From Rhytidiadelphus loreus (lineage: Eukaryota; Streptophyta; Bryopsida; Hypnales; Hylocomiaceae), in the NCBI GenBank assembly GCA_947034895.1, contig OX344763.1, forward strand, positions 63,569,093 to 63,633,092: a DNA stretch of 64,000 bases, in the 5' to 3' direction. The translations under genes were made by a program, and so were the position numbers. Numbering within the stretch: the stretch's first letter is position 1; each line of letters starts with the position of its first letter. The notes below the pieces were generated by a model. It saw nothing but the letters and a program-made list of their open reading frames with translations, did not search any database and was not told the origin of the DNA. Below, one piece after another: positions 47,246 to 60,196 of the stretch.

Positions 47246-50200
47246 ATGATTCTCGCTTGGCTTCCATTGTCCGACAATGGCAGACAGAGACTTAGAGATG
47301 AGCGCCTCTGGCTGAGGGAGTTACAACGAGCCAGAGAGTACAATGTGAAGAAGCTGCATTGTCCTTGCACGAAGTGCAAGGGTCGTAAGAGACTTCTCGT
47401 GCACAACGTTCATGCTCACCTTGTACGTCATGGAAGGCATGCAGATTGCCGCGTTTGGAGAGGCCCAGGCACAAGGGATTCCTCTAATGAAGAGTGGGAG
47501 CATGAATTCTGGCAACCGGAACGAAAGGCAGCAGAAGGCATGGACGGCCTAGATGCGGATGTTGACACAGTGGGCATGCTAAATCAGGCATTGCATCTAG
47601 TGGACGCTCTACCATTTTTGGGTGAAAGAGTTCAAGAGGAAGTGAGGAATGCGTTTTCAACAGCTGACTCTATCCACGAGGAGTGCATAAAAGTGTTCAA
47701 CGGTGACGTAGCGGAGTCTGAGGAATATCGTGACGAGCAGCATCCTCCCTACGTAGGGACTGACGGAGTTGGCAGTGATGACCAGCAGCCTCCAGCTGCA
47801 GGCACTGACGGATCTCACAATGACAGAAACTTTGATGCCAAGGCGTTGCAAGAGTGCATGGAGCCTCTGTACGATGAAGTTGCGTCGAGCAAGCTCGCAG
47901 CTACGGTATTGTTGATGAATTTGTGCATTGTGCATGGTGTAAGCAACCATTGTGCCAACGAATTGTTCAGTATTTTGCACTCTCATCTCCTACCAAGGAA
48001 CAATAAGTTGACTCGAAACTACTACGCCGCGCACACCTTGACGAGGAAATTGGGTTTGACATATAATACCATTCACACATGTGAACGAGGCTGTGTGCTT
48101 TTTCGAGGGCTCTATGAGCAAGAGCTACGGTGTCCCATGTGTGGGGGTCGCAGGTACCAGGACGAGGAGCGGCATTGTTTTCCATTGAAGGTGCTGCGGC
48201 ACTTCCCCATCATTCTCAGGCTGCAGCGCATGTTCATGAGTCCAGAAATCTCAGAGCTCATGGTTTGACATGTAGAGAATCGGAGCAACCGTGCCGGAGG
48301 TGATGGCCTCGTCAGGCATCCCTGCGACTCCAAAGCTTGGCAGCATTTCGAGGAAAATGTGGATCCCTCTTTTGCCCAGGACCCTAGGAATGTTCACTTT
48401 GCCTTAGCAGCCGACGGAGTGAACCCTTACAAGCAGAATCGGACATCATGGTCAACATGGCCAGTGTTGCAATTGAACTACAACTTGCCACCTTGGTTGA
48501 GCACAAAAAAGTTTTTCATTTTGTTGGCACTCTTGATTCCAGGGAGGGAGTCAGTGACAGGTGACGTGTTTGACGTATATTTAGAGCCGCTTGTGGAAGA
48601 GTTGTTGGAGCTTTGGGCCGGGGTCCCTACCCATGACATGACTAAGGATGCAGGTGAAAAGGCTTTTCAATTGCATGCCATGTTGCTATGGACTATACAC
48701 GACTTCCCGGGGTATGGCACCATTGGAGGATTATCTCATCAAGGGTATGCAACGTGTCTGTGGTGTGGTGAAGACCTTGGTGCTGAGCATTCTACTGAAC
48801 TGTCCAAGCAAACTTACAGTGGAACTCGTTGATGGCTACCTCAAGATCATCCTTACAGATCAGAAGGTATGAAGGACCGGTTCAATGGATTAATGGAATA
48901 CCGCTCAAAACCCCGAGCTATCATTGTGGAAGAACAAATTCAGCACGTACTATAGTGTGAGGCATGGAAAGCAGCTGGAAGCAGAGAGGGTGCCGTAGGG
49001 GACCCCTCCAAAATTCATGGCATCAAGCGGTTGAGCATTCTGTTCAGATTGCCATATTGGAAGGTAAGTGTCTCTAATTTCTGCCCTTTTTGAGCAGAAC
49101 GCCTTAAAGGGGACTCGTATGTGACTTTCCAGTCACTCGTAAGTTCCTCCCAAGTCATGTACGAGTTACCATGACAGGGATATGACTGAAGAATGACTAC
49201 TAAATTACTAGTATATAACCAGGTTGTGACCTTCGACTTGTACCTAATTTGTTGGTGATGTCTGTGTTGCCAATATCTTCTGATTCGCTACACGCTGGAC
49301 CTCATGCACTACGAAATGAATCTTGTGAAGAACTTTCTGAAATCCATTTTGGGGAAGAAGGACACAGTCAAAGTGCGGAGGGACCTACAGCGCCGCAATG
49401 TCAGGAGGCACCTGTGGCTCGTTCCACACCCACGTAAGGCAGGGAAGATGGTGAAGCCACGAGCCTCTTATGTATTGTCCGAGCAGGAGTTTGAGAAGTT
49501 CGTAAAGTGCATAGAGGATTTGAAAACACCCGCGGGGTATTCCTCAGACCTTGGCAAGTGTCTCCGCAAGAAGAATTTTGGTGGCCTAAAGTCGCATGAT
49601 TACCATATTCTGATGCAATAGCTCATGCCACTAGCTCTTCGTGATCTGATGGAACGAGGACCTCGTCTGGCTATTATGAGAATGTGCAGGGGCTTTCGTC
49701 GCTTGGGCACAAAGGTATGGAATCCCGCAGACTTTCCGGCTCTAGAAGCAGATGTGGTAGAGAGCATGGCCCTCTTGGAGATTGAATTTCTACCTTCTTT
49801 TTTTGACATAATGACTCATCTCCCATATCATTTGGCGAAGGAGCTGGATTTGTGTGGTCCAGTGAGTGCAAGGTGGATGTATCCCGTGGAGCGATACATG
49901 AAAGTACTGAAGAATCACGTTCGAAACATGGCACGACCAGAGGCATGCATGGTAGAGGGGTACTTGAAAGACGAGTGCATTGGCTTCATTACAAAGTACC
50001 TACACAGTTTCTCGGGCTCGCAGAGGCGTGTGTGGGATGAAGACGAAGAATACGGAGATGCTGAGGAAGTTTTACAAGGGGCAGGAAGGCCGCACGTGAT
50101 GAGTTCCAAGTTGAGAGATGTGGCCCACGAGTATGTGCTCTCCAATGCTGCGGCCTTGCAAGATGAATTCATGTAAGTTAAGTCGGTCAGTCTTCCATGT

Positions 50201-51228
50201 GACACTGTCATCTATGCAGTGACAGAATTGTGAACTCCTTTGCGTACGTTAGGGACAGTCTGAGGTGGAATCATGCATAGTTCCGCATTAGGTATCGCAT
50301 CTTCATTTTGAAGTTTTGCAGACGTAGAGTGACTCATAATCGACACAGAAGTGACTTCTGCAATCACGTGGAAGTCATATATCTTCCACTGCACGATGAG
50401 AAATAATCCTCAAGTCTAAACAGTGCGTCTTGTTGGGTCTTCTTTGCATGGCGGATCATCTGCTCGCGGGTTTAATTGTATTTTCGAGCCTTGGGCAGGA
50501 CGTGGAGGACTGAATCGCAAGCAAACCCTGAAACCCCATCCTTAGCTGACTGGATGCAACACACAGTGGGAGCCTCGGACTTGGATTTAAGTAACCCAGA
50601 ACATATGGACCGCTTCCTCCTCAGCAAGAAGCCGTCCTAGAGAGCTACTAGGTATTCACGAGTCATAGCATTTGGCAACCACTTTCGAGTGGAGGATAAC
50701 AGTACCAGATACTTGTTGAGTTACAACAGTGGGGTAGCGTCTGTGTTCTACAAGACTGTTGGAAATGTTGAGGAATCCTCAGTGAACTACGTGGGAGTAC
50801 TTCAAGACGTACTTGAGCTGGATTATGGTGCATTGACTACAAAGATAATTCTACTGCGTTGTGAGTGGGTGAAAAGTCAAGACAATCGAGGTAACCCTAC
50901 CTACACGAAGGATGAGTCTGGATTCCTTGTAGTGAACTTTCGACACAAATTGCCTCGCTTGGCAGAACCGTTCATTTTCCCAAGCCAAGCTACTCAAGTT
51001 TTCTTTTCAGACATTCCAGGAAGACCAGGTTGGAAAGTTGTGCTACGTAAAGAGGCACGAGCACGACGAGAGGTCGTTGACACAGCCGATGCATTTATGA
51101 CCACAACAGTGGAGAGTGCAGGGCTGAGAGCTCCCCATAACTTGCCAATTCCAACCCAAATGGTAAATTTAATTGGGACCATAGAATTGTCTGAGGAAGA
51201 GAACTTGTTAGCACGGGCAGCATATTAG
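47246..51228 (+). pseudogene. tnp2: TNP2-type CACTA transposase (element E), three exons, five in-frame stops
   Basis: Starting at ATG 47246 (MILAWLPLSDNGRQRL), exons are 47246-49063, 49274-50172 and 50499-51228, phase-consistent, about 1,150 codons. Transpos_assoc motif: LHCPCTKCKGRKR. Transposase_21: ALAADGVNPYKQNRTSW and YATCLWCGEDLG. DUF4218: CGPVSARWMYPVERYMKVLK. DUF4216: LQDVLELDYGALTTKIILL and QVFFSDIPGRPGWKVVL. Stops lie at 48266-48268, 48830-48832, 48953-48955, 49619-49621 and 50638-50640. At the first, third and fourth, family alignment predicts Trp, Gln and Gln. The acceptor before 49274 reads AA, not AG. The intron that splits element I after HVLMQQ is absent here. No frameshift is seen. 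The enzyme would move CACTA ends; this copy is dead. Confidence 0.88.
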
Positions 51229-52306
51229 TATCATCCTAATGCACGCCGTGCTCATATATACTGCCATACTTGCGATTTAGAGAACTGGTGATTAGAGTAG
51301 TAGTTTTTTAGCACAGAATTTTGAAGAAGCCTGTTTATGAAGTTCGTCAAAGGAATGGCATAATTTTAGTGGGAATCTCACCATATAATTCAACGTGTCC
51401 TTCATAACTTCTAGATGACTTCAAAATGATTGTAGTAGTGAATTAGTCATATAGAAGTCATGGACAAGTCGTGGCTGAATTTGGTTTGTAGGAGTGAAAT
51501 TGGGAGTCCTCTTAGAACCCTCACATTAGGAAACATGAGTCCCTCAAGAATGTCTAAGAAGCCTTGAACAAGTACAGAGAGCAATTAGAAGAAGCTCAAA
51601 TTCTACATCGCCATCTGTCATCGTTATACGACACCTTACTAGAGCAGAATCTGTATTGTTTGTTTCGTTGCTTTTCCTAAGGGGAGATCTCTCACATCTC
51701 TGACCTTATTGGCCTCCCAAGTGAAAATCTTGAGAAGTAGCTCCCGCCTAGGAATTAGGAGCGTGTACCGTAAAACGCCAAAACAATGGCGTAATTTTAG
51801 TGGTGCTTGATCTTTGTTAGTGACCTTTGTTCCTATCAAATGTTTATAATGTATTAGACGTGCACTTTCAAAACTGTGCTCACATGTCAGTCATGGTGGA
51901 GTAGCCCAAGACTACATACGTGCTCATCATTTTTTAATTTCTACCCGAAGTCCGCCATAGCGGGCAGCATTACCCAACCAAAATTCCAAAGTCATTGCTA
52001 AGTCATTCTGCAGACACGGGCAGTAGTATTTCGTGACTTCGAGTCACTCTTTAATGGCTGACACTTCTGCCACTGCCTGCACGCAGTTTCCAATGTAATG
52101 TCATTCCCGTGGAGAACTGAAAATTGTGGATGAAAGTCTACGAAGGGTGCACCCTCGTTCGCGGTTCTAAAAAATGACTTGCAAATGACTGTAACATTTT
52201 CATTGGTGCAATTATGGAATTCCAAGTCATTTTTTAGTTGTTCCGGCCACATAGTCACGTTTCAGTCATTTCCCCCAATCATTTAGGACAGGGGGGTTTT
52301 GTAGTG
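51229..52306. repeat. Right non-coding arm and subterminal repeats of element E
   Basis: No gene. From about 51400 to the terminus the sequence is rich in gtcatt, agtcat and gtgact words in both orientations, mirroring the left end. The stretch 51960-52090 shares aagtcattgctaagtcattctgcag-like wording with 39745-39775 at the left end. Confidence 0.6.
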
Positions 52307-53471
52307 TATTTTAGACTTTGCATAATCCAAAATTGGATAAATATAGCATATAACTTTTATTCCTGGGTACCAATTGAAATAAAAATTATATTTCTATAAA
52401 GGTAATGCATTTTTCTATCTTCAAAAAAGGTTTGAAAAAACCATTTTAAAAATTGAGACTACAAGAACTTGCTTGAATCTTCAATGTCCCCCTAGGAGAC
52501 ACTTGTGACTTTAGATATTAATAGAAATATTTGTCCCTTGCAATTTGAAACCCAAGCTTAAATTTATAGAAAAAAATTGGATGAAACTTTTTGTCAATGA
52601 GTTTACAAGAACAACATCTAAAAGAAATATTTTTTCTAATCTTGCTATTTGAAAGGGCAAATGATCAAAAAAATTTGATGAGATTATTAGAAAGCTCAAG
52701 AAAAATGCAAATCAAGAGAATTTGGTCTTCTTTGACATTCCAATAATATTTTGTAAATTTTCTAAGCTGAAAACATTAGATAATTTATATTGAACCTTGA
52801 ATACCCTTGAAGTACAAAATGTCTCAACTCTCATTGGTTCTTTCAAAAGAGTCTTCACCTCAAATTGGTTGATTTTGAAAAGTAGTCGTGGTTTTGAGTC
52901 ATGGAAGTGTTCATTCAAGTTCATTTTTTAGGTGTCCAAGATCAAAACATGTTGCAATTAGATGTGCTTACCTACCTCATAGGTTGGACGTCTTTGTCGC
53001 TAGGCTGTTCACTTTTTGGGAGGGGCGTTGAGGTACTCTGCCCTCTGCTCGCCTCTTCATCAAGCTATAACTTATTTGTTTGAAAGTGTAAGTTAGATGC
53101 TGATTGAATTCGTCATTGGGTCTGGGTGGCATACGTCATTATCTCGTCTCGCTGAGAGAGTAACAGTAAGCACATGTTTACACGTGAAGTATCATCTTCT
53201 CTAGTAGAAACCTCGAAAACTCCTTGCGGCTTCATTTCGACTGATCCTCACATCCAAATGGGAGGGTGGGCGGCACAAGTTCAACAGTCTTGTTGTAAAT
53301 ATAATTATTCTCTGCTAATTTAGGTCAAGAAGTATTGTGACAACCGCAGTGTCATAATGCTAGCGACTAACTATTAAATTAACTAGTGTAATAGTACCTT
53401 CGAAAAAACAAGGTAAGAGAGAAAAGAAGAGATAGCGCCGTGAGACTGCAGCCATTTTCACGTCGAACTCG
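52307..53471. other. AT-rich spacer and promoter region of the METTL13-like gene
   Basis: 52310-52513 resembles the right part of the AT-rich TIR element at 4021-5377, so element E probably landed in a related copy. 52513-53100 shows no gene. 53100-53471 is less AT-rich and should hold the promoter and 5' UTR of the gene starting at 53472; the last 70 bases are purine-rich (aaggtaagagagaaaagaag). No clear TATA box was chosen. Confidence 0.45.
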
Positions 53472-56400
53472 ATGGAGCTTGCCAGCAGTGAAACCCAGGA
53501 TGGTGAACAAGTTCATTACTGGGATTCATTTTTCCGGGCACGAAACGGGCGAGCTGTAGAGTGGTATAGTGACTGGACGGATTTGCAGGGATACTTGTCA
53601 ATGCTGGTGCCCAAGAATGCCCAAAACCACAATTCCGAGCCGATTTTAGTGGTAGGATGCGGCAATTCGGAGCTTTCGGCGCATATGTATGATGCAGGGT
53701 GGCAGAGTATCATCAACGTGGATTTCTCGAAGGTGGTGATTGCGGAAATGTTGCGTTTACATGTGCGCTCTCGTCCTCACATGCGTTGGCAAGTGATGGA
53801 CATGTCCCACTTGCAGGTTTGCTGCAACACGATCTTCTTGTCTCATTGCTTTTGTTTCCGACCATGGTTCCTACATTTTAGCCCTTTGTTATGGTCCCCC
53901 TGTACTTACTGATCTTGGACCCAAGCACGCACGTGCACCTCGCCTGTCTCTGGGACTTCAGTTTGTGAGTCATCATGAGCACGTTGTGATTAAGGATTAT
54001 GATACTAAACCCTTTGCTTTCTAATAGTCACCTTCAAGCACTGGCAATTGCAACCGTTATCACCAGTTTTTTTCATACAAAGCCTTTGGAAGAGAATTAG
54101 TCGAATTTAAGTGAAATAACACAATTTAGAGTTTTACGGTTTCAAACAACACAATTTCTAAACAAGCGTTGACGTCTATCTTGAATTATCGGAAATGTGT
54201 AGGATCGTGCCAACATTGTCGGTGATGCTTATGAGGTCTTGCCGAATGATGTTTGTGGGTGCAGTTCGTGGATGCCTGTTTTGATGTGGTGCTAGATAAG
54301 GGCAGTTTGGACTCATTGATGGGAGATGCGACTGAGTGCTCTGTGGCAGCCAGAAGCTATCTTTCTGAGGTATGTGGTCTTGAGTGGTGCGTCTCTGCAA
54401 TTTATTGCTTCCTGAAACCTATTGCTTGTGCTACTCTGGTTCCTTATCTGTATTGCGCTTCATCTCGCATTGAATATTTCTGATCCACAAGTGTCATGAC
54501 ACTGTAGTGAATACAGATTTCAATTATATATGGTCATTAGAAGGATTCGCTTCAAGAGAATATGCTTTGAGAGTTTGTGATATGTACAAGAGAAAGTGAT
54601 TAGTGCCTGCTCATTACCTTCCTGTTCTTCAAAGTGATTAGGTTTGTACTTCGTGTGGCCATTAATTTATCTCCAAACTTGCATGATTTTTCTGAATTTA
54701 ATGATCTACATCAAGATAAATTTAAAGATCGCGTAAATGCTGTCTCTTAAACTATCAAGAGTTATCTTGATGCTTTAGAAGACTCCTGGTTCTGTAGAAG
54801 GTTGAAAAATGGCTCCGCTGCTGCAAGAGCACGTCTCTACAGTCCACCTGACGTCGCGCACCACTCGCATGGTGAGAATCTAGGCAAAAGATACCGTCAT
54901 TCTCATCTAAACTTTTAGTGATGTTGGTGTCGTTTTGGATTTGGGGCAGGTCAAACGCGTCCTTCGACCAGGTGGGAAGTATGCATGCGTGACAGGGGCT
55001 CAGAGCAATGTCTTAGGTTACGGTCAACCAATTCTTTGCATTTAGTTTCATCAATTGTTTTAGTGGTTGTTGTCCTGCATTTATTTGGTATGTATGATGT
55101 AATTTCAGCCTTCAGTATTTCAATCCGTTCATCTAAATTTTGAGTACCTTTCATCCCTTTGTCCCAATTTTGACTTGAGTACCACACATATATTGTTTAT
55201 GATATTGTCTTTCCCTGAGCATTTCTGTAAATGCACCTCTCAGACACTTACATGCTGTTCTTGTTGTTGCATCTCATGTAAATGGCAAAGCATTAAACTC
55301 TGATCTATTCATAGGCCTTATATTTTAGCGTATTTCTGGTACGTGGGCATCATTATTTTCCGACCTCAACATTATACATTTTTGTTCTTATTACAAAATG
55401 TTTAGTACTCACAGTGAGTATTTGTCTTTTGGATTGTGACGGAACCAGGGTTGCTGCTGATGACTTTCAGGCAAGGTTGGCTGCTCAATGTACACAAAAT
55501 TCTGCTCCTGTCTAATAATTCTAATCCGCAGTTACAGCCATACCTGTTCTATGCTATAAAGATCAGTACAGAAGATTTAGCACCAGTGCAGTGCTTCTTT
55601 GGAAACAGTAAGAATACATCTACTGGAACTCAGGTATGCAATGAAAAACATCATCGTTCTTTGCTGAAGAAAAGGAGCCATTAGAATCCCTAGCAATTGA
55701 AAAGTGTCAGGATTGAATTGAGCATTTTTTGTACTGCAGGAGAGTGCTAATGAAGTCATCGTAGTGGGAATAGCTGGTTCGTTCTGTGCAGAAATAGTAT
55801 TGTGCTAGATAGTGTTTCTTCCAGAAAAGGTCCTATCTTTGCTGTGTACAATGCAATTCCCAATTGGGTTTAGTTCCATTAGCAGTCTTCATGACTTAAA
55901 ACTTGAAATTTATGGGGATGAGTCATCTGACGAGGAAGATATATGTTTGCTAGAATGCCCTGTGGGATGCACGTTTTCTCAATATGTTGGAAATGAGTCC
56001 TAACAGACCTGATTTTAGTTCTTTAAACCTTGCTTGTATTTTGCTTTCTTTGTGGGTCGCGTTCTGAATGTAGTATTGTCGGGTCCTAATTTTTACTATC
56101 GACTGGTGGGTCTAGTGGAAATGTAAATTAGTACTGGATATAGAAATATTCGTGGTCGATGATGACGACCAGGATCTTGAACTAGACCTGTGTTTGTTCT
56201 TGGATCTGCTGTAATTTGTTCCTTGATCTGCAGATGCATCTTGTTGTGGATTCAATCAAGGAGGAAAACACTCTCCGTTCTAAAGGATGGTTAACCAACC
56301 CTTCGGATGTGTTTGGCCAACTCCTCCGAGGCCGGAGGACATTCGTAAAGCTGGCCGCACATTATCCAGCAGTTGTTCTGGATGCTAAACCTGATGCAGA

Positions 56401-59400
56401 GCCACCTGCCCTACGTTGTGGTGTTTTCTTAGTACCTAAGGTCTTTTTAGAACCTCGTTCAGAACTTCTTGGAGTATGGTACAGATGAATTAGCAGAATT
56501 TAATACGTGGTGAAGACTATACCTGACATGAATATGTGGTGCCGTTCACAGAGCCGAGCACATGAGTGGCTATTTTCATCTGAAGAAGGACAGTGGCAGG
56601 TCATAGAAACTGTACAAGCAGGCCGCCTCATCCTGGTAGAACATCATTCGCGTAGTCACAATATTGTCGTAATACCTACATATCGTCGCTTTCTCATATT
56701 TACTGACATTTCATGATGAACTATTTTATTTACTAATTTGCGTTTAGTTTGGATTCTAGGTCACGTTGGATGCTCAGCAGACAGACAACATGGACAACAT
56801 CAAGGTATATTTTTTCTTACTTGAACTCGTATGAACTGAAGAACTCAATTGTCATTGCTTGCCTTCCCAGAGCATATGATAGAGATGACGCCGATTGCTG
56901 ATTTGATCCATATATCACTGTGATGAATGAATTATTTATTTCTTGGATGCTCTATGTGCAGCAAAAGTTGTCGCCTTTGGTTAAGCCCTTTTTACCCTTG
57001 GACTGTCGAGACTCGGATTCGATTCCGTAAGTGTATGCTGACGTTGTTGAGTAACGTTGTTAAAACCCTTTTCAAGGACCAATTAGTACTTTTATAAATT
57101 CTGAGTCTGACAGTCTCTTAATGTGTAGTCAAGGTTTAAACCTAAGCTAATCTCATGATTCTTGTCAGTTATATGACTACAAATGATGCTGTAAGCCAGA
57201 GGATTCTATTGGAGGAGGTAAGTTTTCTGAGATGACGTTTATTCAGCATACACAATTGGATGGCCTTGATCTACGCTGCTGCTCCTATATGCATGCAAGA
57301 TTGCCTGATGCATAGAGTAAGGACCGAGTCTGGTGCAGATTGAGTCCCCTATGACTGGCACAATACAAGTAGAAGAGGTGGTGGTTCTATGCAAGGAATT
57401 ATTTGCCAGCCGAGCCGAAGAGCCGAAGTCAAAGCATTATCGTCGTCTTGTTTTTCGGAGGAATCCTAATTTGATACAGTCAGAGGCTTTCTTGATATCC
57501 CTCAAGGTGTACAGCAATGGGCGCGATCGAACTAAGAATGGGACTGATGTTGTGAGACGACATAGTGGAAATAAGAAAAAGCATAAGGCCAAGGTTTCCG
57601 CCTTGGGCTTTCGAACAGGTGCATAAAAAACCCAGGGTTCAACTCTGCATATTTTATTGTTTTTCAGTCAGTTAATTTGGTGGGTATGGTATTGAGAAAA
57701 GATATGGAAGTAATACTATCAGTTGATGTCCTCAATAGTCGTTGTCAACGATTTTATGGCGACATTTTAATTTGAAAGAGTGCAAGTGTCTGACTATGCA
57801 TTTCCGAAATGAATGTGAAATACATTAGAAGAGACGTCATGGCATTTCTGTTTCAGGTTCTAAGAATAGCCAGGACGCAGAGAAGGTCACTGATTTAACG
57901 TTGACTTGTCTAACTTTATATTGGTCAGTGGAGCTCCAGTGTAATGTGAGGACTGATGCCAAGTATACATGATTGTAGGTTTCGATGAATTAAGGGTAGA
58001 TTTCAGTTACTTGGCGAGTGAATACCATGCAGGAATCATTTCTGGGCTGTCTTTGATCGCTCACAAGTTGGACGAGTGGATATCTGCAAAGGAGCCGGTA
58101 TGTCTTCAGTCGTCTTTTCTGCTGTTCAGACTCAATCTTTTTTGCTATTCTACCTGCTAAGTACGCAATATGTCTGCACCTCATCTTCACAAGAAGATAT
58201 GCTTAGAGGAACACAGATCTTGGAGTCATACCTTTAGGTTGGCGTGTGGACAAATGTTTTCTCGGTTTAAAATATTGGTCCCTGCTGGTTGAATTTTGGG
58301 TTGTGCAGAGAAGAGCAATGATTGTTGGGCTTGGAGCAGGACTATTACCCATGTTTATACACAACCATATCCCAGTGGATACAATTCAGGTGCTTAAATA
58401 GTCTCTTGTAGTGACAATTGACTAAAAGTTTCTATATTTGAAGACGCTGTAAGTGTCTAATTGCTAGTGAACAGTGAGCTTTCCAAGATGTCCCATGTGT
58501 TTGTTGAAGCATCTCAGTTTGCAGCATATAATGTTGCCTTTGTAATTTGTGGGGACCAGAGCAGTTATACTGCAAATGAGGTATCTGCACTCGTATGCTC
58601 TTTTGCATGCCCGAGCTTACGGATCTTTTATCTCACCTGCAAACTGCATGAACTTGGTTTGTTTCATGATGTTTCCGTCCAAGTGTGTTTGCATCACTAA
58701 AGTTCAATTCGATGTCAATACTTCATGAAGGTAATTGAGCTTGATGGAGTAGTGGGTGATGTGGCAAAGCGGCACTTCGGATTTGTGGAGAACGAACGTA
58801 TGCAGGTGCATTCAATAGATCCTTCACTGCAGTCTAGTGTTTACCTCTAGAGCTACTCCTCATGACCTCTTCTCTGATAAGTCAGTAGCAGCTTAAGTTA
58901 ACACTGAGGTGATATGTTCCGATAGTTAAACAATTCGATGCTTCGGAATACAATCTTCCGTTTTGTTGCGTTTAAGCTTTATTTTCATCAAATTGACACG
59001 GAGAAGACGAGGTTATGATCTGTGGGTTGCCTCCAGTATAATTCAAATAAAATTATGGTCGAATGTGGATTAACTCCTGTAGTGCAGAAAATACCTTTTT
59101 TCCGTTTTGCAATTATGGTTAAAACTTGCTGATTTCTTCGTTGATTACTTGCTCAGCTTTACATTGGTGATGGAATTGAAGCTGTTTTCGGAATTGCAAG
59201 ACGGAACTCAAGCATGCCCACCTTTCCACGTAGCGACTTGTTGGAGCAAAACCTTTCTACACTTGATCTGTCATCTAGAAAGTCCACGAATATGAAAGTG
59301 ACTCGCGAAGCTGACTCGAAAGTATTGCTTGAAACTGACGTTGTGGCGGAACCCTTTCATTCAAGTGAAATTTATGATCCAAATCGTGGAAACAGCAATG

Positions 59401-60196
59401 AGGTCGAAAAGTTGCACATACTAATAATTGATGCAGACTCAGAGGATCCAAGGTAGGCTTTGCTGTTAGTTGTAATTTATTCACAAAGGATCGGTTCTGT
59501 TGGTAATACGTTGCTGACCTAGACAGCTGATCTAGGGAGTGCACAGTGGCTAAGCGCGAGATTTATGGAGGTATCTCAGAAAGTTAATCCGGGACTGTTC
59601 TGTGAGGTTATGAATAGTGTGATTTGACTGGATGTCGGAAGCTGTGATGATCAGTTGAGTTGATTGCTGACTCTTGTGCGAAATTGTAGTAAGGGGTTGA
59701 GCTGTCCGCCTGCGGAGTTCTTGGAGGAGCTGTTCTTACGATCAGCTAGAGAAGCTCTCGTGGATGGTGGCATCCTGGCAATCAACTTAGTGTCACGAGC
59801 GTCTTCCCCACATATAACATCAGTTGCTCTGCTGCAGAAGGTGAGCAGACTGGCAGCAGCATTAGTGTGAATATGCGAGTCCGTGATCTGATTGGTGATT
59901 GTAACACGACCTGTCTTTGATCGAGGGAGGGAGTGATATGTGCATGAACCCATCGTTTGTGACAGGTGTTTGAGGAGGTGTATGATTTAGAGATTGAAGA
60001 GCATGTGAATCGAGTGCTATTCGCACGACCACACCATACCCGCAATAGTCACCGTCGTCACAGGGATGGGCAAATGCAGGCAGAAGTGATGGAGGAAGCC
60101 AGGATATGTTTTGAGAGACTAGCAAGAGCATTTGCCCCTTGGGAGAATGGTCCATCTATGGAAGATTATGTAAAGAGGCTTAATCGACTGAAGTGA
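53472..60196 (+). CDS. METTL13: METTL13-like dual methyltransferase of eEF1A, 17 exons
   Basis: Phase-consistent exons: 53472-53816, 54265-54369, 54950-55016, 55449-55633, 56234-56440, 56552-56668, 56760-56804, 56962-57026, 57169-57217, 57339-57618, 57857-57940, 57979-58097, 58309-58389, 58731-58805, 59157-59452, 59690-59840, 59966-60196; 833 residues. The 11th exon end is the least certain, and a 21-nt exon at 55741-55761 would also fit. The N-terminal methyltransferase has HYWDSFFRARNGRAVEWY (15-32), SAM motif VVGCGNSELS (60-69) and VVLDKGSLDSL (123-133). The middle has RAHEWLFSSEEGQW (305-318) and YRRLVF (429-434). The second methyltransferase has MIVGLGAGLLPMF (560-572), VIELDG (584-589) and IIDADSEDP (about 696-704). 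In animals the N-terminal domain methylates eEF1A Lys55 and the C-terminal domain its N-terminus. About 65 extra charged residues separate LYIGDGIEAV from LHILIIDADS. No stop or frameshift: the only apparently intact host gene. Confidence 0.92.

Larger units (their letters stand above)
39375..52306. mobile_element. CACTA element E, complete, 12.9 kb
   Basis: The left terminus is CACTACAAAAAAACCCTGTC at 39375. The right terminus, read inward from 52306, is CACTACAAAACCCCCCTGTC. The 3-bp target duplication is tat (39372-39374 and 52307-52309). It contains a minus-strand TNPA-like/FCP1-like gene (40495-44896) and a plus-strand TNP2 gene (47246-51228), transcribed divergently. Both end zones are full of TGACT/AGTCA words. 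It inserted in AT-rich sequence that on the right resembles the TIR element at 4021-5377. Confidence 0.93.

Noticed and set aside
40495..51228. Stop codons repaired by U-to-C RNA editing or an altered genetic code
   Set aside because: Such editing is known from organelles of some land plants, not nuclear transposons. The nearby METTL13-like gene uses the standard code without stops. Mutational decay is simpler.
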